DNA from: a bacterium
GTDB lineage: Bacteria; Chlamydiota; Chlamydiia; Chlamydiales; JAFEGQ01
Direction of reading: 5' to 3'
Assembly: GCA_021809305.1 (NCBI GenBank)
Contig: JAKBAF010000075.1
Span: forward strand, 1-6,584
DNA length: 6,584 bases
Shown: positions 1 to 5,072 of the stretch, piece after piece
How the letters are laid out: the number at the start of each line of letters is the position of its first letter
How positions within the stretch are numbered: the stretch's first letter is position 1
Notes under the pieces: generated by a model
Databases searched by the model: none
What the model was told of the DNA's origin: nothing
The model's input: only the letters and a program-made list of their open reading frames with translations
Program-made: the position numbers and the translations under genes

Positions 1-599
1 AGTAGCGAGATCGGGAGCTCATCGTCGTGGTGGCGGAGGCAGAGCTCATTGCCCTCCCAGCACAATTGGATCTCCTGTCTTTCAAGAACGTACCCATAGA
101 AGTCTCCGAGTAGCGGCAGGAGAACCTTGTTCCTAAGCTCAGCCTTTTCCGGCGTCCAATCGATGTCAAAGAAGGAGGCGTAGCGGGAGTTCGGCCCATT
201 CTCCAAAACATCACTCCACCATCTATTTCTGCGCCCTTTAATGCCCATGTGGTTCGGCACAAGGTCGATGATGTGTTTAAGACCAAGTTTTTTAAGTTGC
301 TGGCAGAGTTTATTAAACTCCTCCTCCGTCCCAAGCTCGGGATTGAGCCTATTCGGGTCAACGATATCGTAGCCATGGGTGCTGATGGCGTCGAAATAGG
401 GAGAGAAGTAGAGCCCTTCGATCCCAAGCTCCTTCAAATATGGAAGCAGGGCGGTAACCTCTTTGAAGCCGAGCTCCGCCGTTAACTGGAGGCGATAGAC
501 AGAAGAGGGGAGAGCGTCAATGCGCCCACCCGGCCGCTTAGGCTTATTGCTGAGCCTCTCCTCCTCCATGCGCGCCAGAACTCCTCTCTTTTCTGCCAT
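1..599 (-). CDS. treY: Maltooligosyltrehalose synthase (TreY), N-terminal part, cut by window edge
   Basis: TreY (EC 5.4.99.15, GH13 family) is a cytoplasmic enzyme that turns the reducing-end alpha-1,4 bond of maltodextrins into an alpha,alpha-1,1 bond. TreZ then releases trehalose. The 199 visible codons contain the start of the (beta/alpha)8 barrel: YRLQLTAELGF (residues 35-45), the strand-2 block GLYFSPYFDA followed by THGYDIVDPNRLNPELG (62-90), GH13 region I DLVPNHM (112-118), and the TreY-type run NRWWSDVLENGP (125-136) with FDIDW (144-148). The catalytic Asp/Glu residues lie further on, outside the window. An in-frame TAA directly precedes the ATG at 599, so the start cannot be earlier. 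The ATG at 569 (residue 11) is a real alternative, with AGAGGAG about 11 nt before it. Either start leaves a polar, Arg/Lys/Glu-rich extension of roughly 20-30 residues before the usual family start. The gene is divergent from the carbonic anhydrase. No treZ or treX is visible here; they could lie to the left. Confidence 0.93.
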   Translation of the reverse strand, partial: MAEKRGVLARMEEERLSNKPKRPGGRIDALPSSVYRLQLTAELGFKEVTALLPYLKELGIEGLYFSPYFDAISTHGYDIVDPNRLNPELGTEEEFNKLCQQLKKLGLKHIIDLVPNHMGIKGRRNRWWSDVLENGPNSRYASFFDIDWTPEKAELRNKVLLPLLGDFYGYVLERQEIQLCWEGNELCLRHHDDELPISL

Positions 600-616
600 T
601 TATAGATTAAAAATTC

Positions 617-646
617 TTTACTTTCCTCACTTCTTCCCTCTATTTT
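617..646 (+). promoter_or_regulatory. Weak candidate promoter for the carbonic anhydrase
   Basis: In the 88-bp spacer between the divergent treY and anhydrase genes, TTTACT (617-622) and TATTTT (641-646) stand 18 bp apart, each matching 4 of 6 bases of the sigma70 consensus. An 8-bp perfect palindrome TTCGCGAA (645-652) overlaps the -10 box and could bind a regulator, but such short palindromes arise often by chance. I see no good -10/-35 pair for treY on the other strand. This is pattern matching by eye only. Confidence 0.25.
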
Positions 647-687
647 CGCGAATAGGCAGATAGACAACGAAAAAGAGGCCAAGGTCG

Positions 688-1485
688 ATGCGCATACCAC
701 TCCTCTTCTCACTCCTTGCCATAGGGTGCCTCTTCGATCTTGCCGCCCAAGGAGAGCCGAATGAGTGGGCGGTCGAGCGCTCCCTCGACTTTGCAAAGCG
801 GCATGAGGTCTTTAAAGACTTCTACTTTACCGAGCACGAGCAAGAATTTGTCCGGCTTGTCCAAGAGGGCCAGTCGCCTCGCACCCTCTTTATCGGCTGT
901 AGCGATTCGCGGGTTATTCCTGAGCTTATCATTGACGCAAGACCAGGTGACCTCTTTGTTATTCGAGCCGCCGGCAACTTTGTTCCCTATTACGACACCT
1001 CAATTGCATGGGATGGGGTTGCAGCCTCTCTTTACTACGCTGTGGAGGTCTTAAGGGTTAAGGAGATCATTGTCTGCGGCCACTCTCACTGCGGCGCAAT
1101 TGCTGGCCTCTTTGATGAGGGAGAATCTGGCTTTCCGGAAGAGATTTTAGAGCGATGGCTCCAATTTGGGGGACCGGCAAAACGACTCGCCCTCGATAGC
1201 GCGCCTCCTAATGCCTCCAAGAGCGAGCTTGCAGCATGCGCCACCTATCTCTCGATTCTCTTTCAGCTCGATAACCTCCTTAGCTACCCCTTTATCCGAG
1301 CACTTGTAGAGCGGCAAGAGCTCTTTCTCCATGGCTGGTTCTTCGATATCGAACGCGGTCAGATCAGCTACTACGACCCCCTCTCGCAACGCTTCGCTCT
1401 TCTAAACTCGGCAAAGAACACTGAGAAGACACGAAGAATGTACGCCCCAGCTTCCAGTAAGGAGGTAATGGGAGCGGACGACTAA
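688..1485 (+). CDS. Beta-class carbonic anhydrase with N-terminal export signal
   Basis: Zinc enzyme that interconverts CO2 and bicarbonate (EC 4.2.1.1). The full beta-class active site is present: CSDSR at 71-75 (zinc ligand Cys71, Asp73-Arg75 dyad) and CGHSHCGA at 130-137 (zinc ligands His132 and Cys135). Other family blocks are RAAGNFV (93-99), the SYPFIRALV helix (199-207) and LHGWFFDIERG (214-224). The 265-residue length exceeds many cytoplasmic members, because of an N-terminal hydrophobic stretch (residues 3-20) and a polar tail after residue 230. The N-terminus (MRIP, then a Leu/Ile-rich core) looks like a signal peptide. A signal peptidase I cut near Ala20 is possible, and Cys14 after AIG is a weak lipobox with Ala instead of Leu at -3. 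There is no later Met before the fold, which supports this start. AGAGG lies 9 nt and AAGG 3 nt before the ATG. The next gene begins 26 nt downstream. Export would place the enzyme in the periplasm or envelope. Confidence 0.95.
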   Translation: MRIPLLFSLLAIGCLFDLAAQGEPNEWAVERSLDFAKRHEVFKDFYFTEHEQEFVRLVQEGQSPRTLFIGCSDSRVIPELIIDARPGDLFVIRAAGNFVPYYDTSIAWDGVAASLYYAVEVLRVKEIIVCGHSHCGAIAGLFDEGESGFPEEILERWLQFGGPAKRLALDSAPPNASKSELAACATYLSILFQLDNLLSYPFIRALVERQELFLHGWFFDIERGQISYYDPLSQRFALLNSAKNTEKTRRMYAPASSKEVMGADD

Positions 1486-1511
1486 CTTATTATCCAAAAG
1501 AAGAGATCAGA

Positions 1512-1709
1512 ATGAAAAAGATCGTTAGAACCCTTCTCTACGTGCTAGCCGCCCGTTGGGCTTGGCGAAAGATCAAGCGTCAGCAGCAGCAGAAGAGGCT
1601 GGCAAAAGAGCGAAGCGACGAGCTCGAGGAGCAAGCGACCCACATATGCTGCCCAAAAGAGCACTACATCAGCCACCATAGGCCCGACCACGACGACGAG
1701 AGGGAGTAG
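1512..1709 (+). CDS. Small basic protein with Cys/His/Asp-rich tail, unknown function
   Basis: I do not recognise this 65-residue protein. The first 20 residues (MKKIVRTLLYVLAARWAWRK) form a short basic, aromatic and hydrophobic segment that may lie in or on a membrane but is too short and charged for a confident transmembrane helix. A charged stretch with four consecutive Gln follows (residues 24-40), likely helical. The tail from about 44 carries HICC, then EHYISHH, then PDHDDE: two Cys, five His and several Asp/Glu in about 20 residues, compatible with metal binding. Support for it being real: AGAAGAGA stands 5 nt before the ATG, it starts 26 nt after the anhydrase stop on the same strand, and a strong terminator sits 26 nt after its stop. 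It may be co-transcribed with the anhydrase; a role in zinc supply or anchoring is speculation. It could also be a lineage-specific orphan or a chance frame. Confidence 0.6.
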   Translation: MKKIVRTLLYVLAARWAWRKIKRQQQQKRLAKERSDELEEQATHICCPKEHYISHHRPDHDDERE

Positions 1710-1735
1710 CGCATTTATTTTTATCTCCCACAATG

Positions 1736-1766
1736 GTGCGCCCTGTTCGTGGGGTGCACTTTTTTT
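1736..1766 (+). terminator. Rho-independent terminator
   Basis: GTGCGCCC (1736-1743) pairs with GGGTGCAC (1752-1759), giving an 8-bp GC-rich stem with one G-U wobble and an 8-nt loop. Seven T follow directly (1760-1766). It sits 26 nt after the stop of the 65-residue gene, so it most likely ends the carbonic anhydrase unit and separates it from the HAD operon. Confidence 0.85.
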
Positions 1767-1883
1767 CTATCAGGTAACAGCCCTGAGAATCGGCCATTTT
1801 CATAATTTCGCTGCTCGATCTAAGCTCTAGGAGACCTCCAATATACCAGATCCGTGCGCTTCCCTGTCGTTAAACTTTTAGAA

Positions 1884-1914
1884 TTGACCAGGCGTCAAAG
1901 AGTTGGCAAACTCT
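1884..1914 (+). promoter_or_regulatory. Candidate promoter with overlapping palindrome before the HAD operon
   Basis: TTGACC (1884-1889) is a near-consensus -35 box. A 17-bp spacer puts the -10 at CAAACT (1907-1912), which matches only 3 of 6 bases. A perfect inverted repeat AGAGTT-GGCA-AACTCT (1899-1914) covers that -10 region, a typical place for a repressor site. It shares the form AGAGT-N6-ACTCT with the repeat at 5010-5025. The rest of the 239-bp spacer (1710-1948), apart from the terminator, holds nothing I can identify: no tRNA, no riboswitch fold and no coding frame of note. Confidence 0.35.
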
Positions 1915-1948
1915 CACCTTTCTAAAGGGCTATTTCAAAAGGGCACCT

Positions 1949-2599
1949 ATGAAAAAAACACTGCTTTTGCTTCTTACCGCTACCGCATCACTACTGGCCG
2001 CTCCACAAGCTGTCGTCTTTGATTGGGGGAACGTTTTAGCAACCCCGGATCGCTCAATTGTTGTCGATTTCATGTGCGATACCTTTCAGCTCTCAAAACC
2101 TGAGTTCGAGCAGTTGAACTTGGAGAAACAGAGAGCCGTCGAGTCCGGAAGATCAGATATCGACTTTTGGCTCCAATTAGCTGCTGAACGGGGCATTCGC
2201 CTGCGACACGATTGGCCACACACCTACACCTCTATCCTTAAAGCAAGCGTTGGAGCCAATCCGGAGATGTATGCACTCGTTCAAGAGTTAAAAAACCGTG
2301 AGATCCGCGTCGGCCTCCTATCCAATATCAATGACCGCTACGTTAAACTCATTCGCGACTTTGGCCTCTATCAGCTATTCGATCCATGCCTCCTCTCATG
2401 CGAAATTGGCCTTAACAAGCCCGATCCCAAAGCGTATGAAGCCCTCTTGCGCGCAATAAACCTCCCTCCTCAGGAAGTTCTCTTTATCGATGATAAGCTA
2501 GAGAATGTTGAAGCCGCAAAACAGATGGGTATCGATGCCCTTCTCTTTCAATCCGCAGCACAGGTTCGCATGGAGCTCGAAAAAAAAGGCTTAGTATGA
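1949..2599 (+). CDS. Exported HAD-superfamily phosphatase, YihX-like (subfamily IA)
   Basis: Probable Mg-dependent phosphohydrolase of 216 residues; the substrate cannot be told. HAD motifs in order: motif I VVFDWGNVL with nucleophile Asp25 and Gly27 at the +2 place; motif II LLSN with Ser125; motif III Lys157 in GLNKPDP; motif IV FIDDKLENVEAAKQMGI with Asp181-Asp182. A helical cap lies between motifs I and II (about residues 35-100). The D-x-G form of motif I and the DLGNV-like context match the YihX sugar-phosphatase branch rather than classic DxD enzymes. The N-terminus MKKTLLLLLTATASLLAAP is a textbook Sec signal (Lys-Lys, Leu core, cut after about Ala18), leaving only a few residues before the first beta strand. 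There is no alternative ATG near the fold. AAGGG sits 5 nt before the start. The last four bases overlap the next gene (ATGA), implying translational coupling. A run of eight A (2580-2587) lies just before the stop. Confidence 0.9.
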   Translation: MKKTLLLLLTATASLLAAPQAVVFDWGNVLATPDRSIVVDFMCDTFQLSKPEFEQLNLEKQRAVESGRSDIDFWLQLAAERGIRLRHDWPHTYTSILKASVGANPEMYALVQELKNREIRVGLLSNINDRYVKLIRDFGLYQLFDPCLLSCEIGLNKPDPKAYEALLRAINLPPQEVLFIDDKLENVEAAKQMGIDALLFQSAAQVRMELEKKGLV

Positions 2600-2988
2600 T
2601 TAAATTTTCCCACACCATTTTCTATGTCAAAGATGTCTCTAAAACAATCCACTTCTATGGCGCTGCCTTTGGCATTAAACCTAAATTTATTCACGAAAGC
2701 AATGCTTACGCTGAGCTGATGACAGAGGGTGTTGCATTGGCTTTTGTCTCGGAAGACTTGGCAATGACAAACCTACCTGAGGGGTATGAGCGCAATAGCA
2801 TTGGGCGCCTGCCCCAAGCTTGCGAGATCGCCTTTACCACAGATGATCCAGAAAAATGGTACCGCAAAGCGCTAGAAGCAGGAGCTATAGAGCTAACTCC
2901 CCCACAGCTAAAGCCCTGGGGGCAGGTCGTCGCCTACGTGAGAGATCCGAATGGCATTCTCATTGAAATTGCGGGGGAGATGTCGTGA
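2596..2988 (+). CDS. VOC (glyoxalase/bleomycin-resistance fold) family protein
   Basis: A 130-residue cytoplasmic protein with two beta-alpha-beta-beta-beta halves typical of the vicinal oxygen chelate fold. Visible marks: FSHTIFYVKDVSKTIHFY (4-21) with conserved His6; AYAEL (37-41) with Glu40; CEIAFTTDDPEKWYRKALEAG (76-96), the repeat start of the second half; and YVRDPNGILIEI (114-125) with Glu124. By alignment to glyoxalase I, the likely metal site is His6, Glu40, Glu77 and Glu124, with Glu77 where glyoxalase I has His. This fits the broad VOC family better than a proven lactoylglutathione lyase. The substrate could be an aldehyde, a toxin or a ring compound. Its ATG overlaps the HAD stop, so it is probably translated by coupling; no clear ribosome binding site stands out in the A/G-rich end of the HAD gene. 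The length is normal for single-unit members. Confidence 0.88.
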   Translation: MIKFSHTIFYVKDVSKTIHFYGAAFGIKPKFIHESNAYAELMTEGVALAFVSEDLAMTNLPEGYERNSIGRLPQACEIAFTTDDPEKWYRKALEAGAIELTPPQLKPWGQVVAYVRDPNGILIEIAGEMS

Positions 2989-3000
2989 AGAAGGTTTGGA

Positions 3001-3732
3001 ATGGTAGAGATCCTAGTTGACGACCTCTTGGTAGATGTCGCTCGCAAGGCCGTCAAGCACCTCTCCTTTCGCGTCTACGCCTCCAATGGCCAAGTGCGTA
3101 TCGCTGCTCCCTTGCGGATGAGCGAGCGTGCCATCCGGCTCGCAATTGCTGAAAAGATGGAGTGGATCAAACGCCACCTTGCCAAGTTTGCGGATCAGCC
3201 ACGCAAGACCCTCCAAGAGATAGTGAGTGGTGAGAGCCACCACTTCCTAGGTAAGCAGTACGAATTGAATGTGATCGAGCGCAAGGGGCGGCCCCACGTG
3301 CATGCGCATGAAACCGGCGTTATTGATCTCATAGTGCGGCCTGGGGTGGGCAGTGATCAAAGAGAGCAAGTATTAGAGCGGTGGTATCGGGATGAGCTCA
3401 AGGCGCTGATCCCCCCCTTGCTTGAGAAGTGGCAGCCGCTTATCGGCGTCCAGGTCGCTGACTGGGGCATTAAGAAGATGAAGACAAGGTGGGGCACTTG
3501 CAACATCACCGCCCGTCGCATTTGGCTGAGCCTGGAGCTCGCAAAAAAAAGCATCCACTGCCTCGAATACATTATCGTCCACGAACTCGTCCACCTCCTT
3601 GAGCGCTACCACAATGCACGCTTTCACGGCTTTATGGACCGTTTCATGCCAGTGTGGCGCCTACACAAAGAGGAGTTAAACAGCCTGTCACCAAAACAGG
3701 CACCCAAACAGGAGCATCGCGCTTGTAGCTAG
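3001..3732 (+). CDS. YgjP/DUF45-type zinc metalloprotein (M48-like)
   Basis: A 243-residue member of the COG1451/DUF45 (YgjP-like) family, related in fold to zinc metallopeptidases. Key block: IVHELVHLLERYHNARFHGF (192-211), an HExxH motif (His194, Glu195, His198) with the third ligand His204 five residues on, the family's usual spacing. The other signature, KTRWGTC (161-167), matches the SRWGSC block. The N-terminal half has the RVYASNGQVRIAAPLRMS strand region (24-41) and KMEWIKRHL (52-60), also typical. E. coli YgjP has been described as a UTP pyrophosphatase; whether this protein acts on nucleotides or peptides is open. AGAAGG lies 6 nt before the ATG and the gap to the VOC stop is 12 nt, so it is the third gene of the operon. 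The last 15 residues (from about 229) are a polar, low-complexity tail with a repeated PKQ. The gene ends 15 bp from the convergent aminopeptidase stop, with no clear T-tract terminator. Confidence 0.9.
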   Translation: MVEILVDDLLVDVARKAVKHLSFRVYASNGQVRIAAPLRMSERAIRLAIAEKMEWIKRHLAKFADQPRKTLQEIVSGESHHFLGKQYELNVIERKGRPHVHAHETGVIDLIVRPGVGSDQREQVLERWYRDELKALIPPLLEKWQPLIGVQVADWGIKKMKTRWGTCNITARRIWLSLELAKKSIHCLEYIIVHELVHLLERYHNARFHGFMDRFMPVWRLHKEELNSLSPKQAPKQEHRACS

Positions 3733-3747
3733 TTTTATTCCCCCAAA

Positions 3748-4992
3748 CTACTCAACGCCGACCCAGCGACCTTTCTTAATAAGCATTATCTCTTGTCCTG
3801 AATAGTCTTTGGCCATCACATCGATCTCCTCAGAAGAGATCATAAAATCAGTGTGGACAGAGCTGTCGTTGCAACCTATAGCTTCTAGTTCATCTGGCGT
3901 CATCGTAGCGCCTCCATCCAAACAGAAGCGGTAGGCCGACCCGACTGCAATATGGCAGGCAGCGTTCTCATCGAAGAGGATCTCTTCGAAAATTCTCTTA
4001 CTCTGATAGATCGGCGAATCCGTCCCTACAAGTGCCACCTCACCTAAGCGGCAAGCACCTGGATCGTTAGCCAAATAGGCAGCGAGACTCTCTTTGCCCT
4101 GAGAAGCTTTGAAATTGGTGATCTCACCCTTTTGAAATTCGAGCTCAAGGTCCTTGACAAGCTCCCCATTGACAGGGACGGGACGTGTCACGCGCACTGT
4201 GCCTTGAGTTAGGCGGCAATCAGGTGTTGTAAAACACTCCTCTGTCGGAATATTGGCCTCAAAATGGACCCCCTTCGGAGTGTAGTCCCCTCCACCTTTG
4301 AAGAGGGCACAAGGCGCTAAGTAGACCTTAAGATCGGTCCCAGGACCTGTAAAGTGGAGCTCTTTAATGCGAAGAGCTGTTAGTTTTTTAGCCCGCTCTG
4401 CAAGTCTTGCGCTGTGCTTCTCCCAGATCTCTAAACAGTTTGGAGTATCCGCGCGGCACATCTTGAAAATGGCCTCCCAAAGCGCCTCGCAAGCCTCCTT
4501 CTCCGGCAGTTCGGGATAGACTTTTTTCGCCCATTTAGGGGTGGCAGCCGCAGCAACGGTCCACTGAACTTTGGACTTTCCAACACCTTCAACATAGTAT
4601 TTTTTTAGGCTTTGGCGATAGGTATTTTGAAGGTCATTGACCTTTTGAGCGGGCAGATCGGCCAAACAATCGGGGTCTTCGCTTCCAAGCAAACGGAGAA
4701 CGGCCGCCCCCTCCTCCACAAAATCCTCATACTTCACAGGTATGAAACGTGGAACATACTTGAGAGACCCAGCGTCGCGCGACTCTTGAATGCGCAGACG
4801 TGTCAGTGCCTGGTCTACAAAATCCACATTCACGAATTTAGCCCCACGCCGGTAGGCCACTCTGGCCATTTTTTCAAGCAGTGTGCGGTGAATCAGCTCA
4901 CCTGCAAGATTGACCACCTGCCCAGGCTGTACATTGAGCCCGTGTGCCATTAAAAGCTCTGCATAGATAGTAAGTTTTTCTTCAAAGCGCAT
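3748..4992 (-). CDS. M29-family metallo-aminopeptidase (AmpS/AmpT type)
   Basis: Cytoplasmic two-metal aminopeptidase that removes N-terminal residues from peptides, of normal family length (414 residues from the ATG). Counted from that ATG, the expected ligands are all visible: Glu252 in NIPTEECFTTPD, Glu318 in LGEVALV, His347 in ACHIAVGSAY with the catalytic Tyr354, and His380 and Asp382 in SSVHTDFM. The spacings 252-318-347-354 equal those of Thermus AmpT (250-316-345-352). Start choice: GTG at 4995 and ATG at 4992 are adjacent in frame. The purine-rich GGGGG (5000-5004) is 7 nt from the ATG but only 4 from the GTG, so I prefer the ATG. The N-terminal domain (about 1-200) is the less conserved substrate-side domain. 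The gene stands alone, convergent with the YgjP-like gene and divergent from the ATPase, with an 18-bp palindrome in its 5' region. Peptide scavenging or turnover is the likely role. Confidence 0.93.
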   Translation of the reverse strand: MRFEEKLTIYAELLMAHGLNVQPGQVVNLAGELIHRTLLEKMARVAYRRGAKFVNVDFVDQALTRLRIQESRDAGSLKYVPRFIPVKYEDFVEEGAAVLRLLGSEDPDCLADLPAQKVNDLQNTYRQSLKKYYVEGVGKSKVQWTVAAAATPKWAKKVYPELPEKEACEALWEAIFKMCRADTPNCLEIWEKHSARLAERAKKLTALRIKELHFTGPGTDLKVYLAPCALFKGGGDYTPKGVHFEANIPTEECFTTPDCRLTQGTVRVTRPVPVNGELVKDLELEFQKGEITNFKASQGKESLAAYLANDPGACRLGEVALVGTDSPIYQSKRIFEEILFDENAACHIAVGSAYRFCLDGGATMTPDELEAIGCNDSSVHTDFMISSEEIDVMAKDYSGQEIMLIKKGRWVGVE

Positions 4993-5008
4993 CACGTAAC
5001 CCCCATGT

Positions 5009-5026
5009 TAGAGTGGTGCCACTCTA
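5009..5026. promoter_or_regulatory. 18-bp palindrome between divergent aminopeptidase and ATPase genes; candidate operator
   Basis: TAGAGTGG and CCACTCTA form perfect 8-bp arms around a 2-bp centre. The site is 16 nt from the aminopeptidase ATG and 46 nt before the earliest ATPase start. CATAAA (5036-5041) could be a weak -10 for the ATPase, which would place the palindrome over the -35. Alternatively it forms a hairpin in the aminopeptidase mRNA leader. The TTTTT at 5030-5034, three bases after it, makes a terminator on the plus strand conceivable, but a 2-base loop is too tight and there is no plus-strand gene to terminate. Core AGAGT-N6-ACTCT is shared with 1899-1914. Confidence 0.45.
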
Positions 5027-5072
5027 CCGTTTTTCCATAAACGTAGAAAAGAGTAAAATGCAGCTATGAACG

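Noticed and set aside
249..485. 78-codon plus-strand frame at the left end.
   Set aside because: It lies wholly opposite the well-conserved treY coding sequence and shows no independent protein signature or good ribosome binding site.
482..796. 104-codon open frame on the minus strand across the treY start and the anhydrase start.
   Set aside because: It covers the true treY 5' end in another frame and the spacer; its product is Arg/Ser-rich with no family pattern, while treY and the anhydrase are both clear.
1767..1948. Search for a tRNA, small RNA or riboswitch in the longest spacer.
   Set aside because: No cloverleaf, T-loop or known riboswitch core was seen; only short inverted repeats and a possible promoter stand out.
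3683..3701. Hairpin GCCTGT-N7-ACAGGC near the end of the YgjP-like gene as a terminator.
   Set aside because: It lies inside the coding region with no following T run, so it is not a convincing rho-independent terminator; its symmetry may be chance in a repetitive tail.
4612..4953. 113-codon plus-strand frame inside the aminopeptidase gene.
   Set aside because: It is antisense to the complete M29 gene, whose metal ligands and spacing are intact; the product has no recognisable motif.
5009..5026. Possible CIRCE heat-shock element, because the palindrome contains GAGTG and CACTC.
   Set aside because: CIRCE is CACTC-N9-GAGTG; here the half-sites are in the opposite order with almost no spacer.
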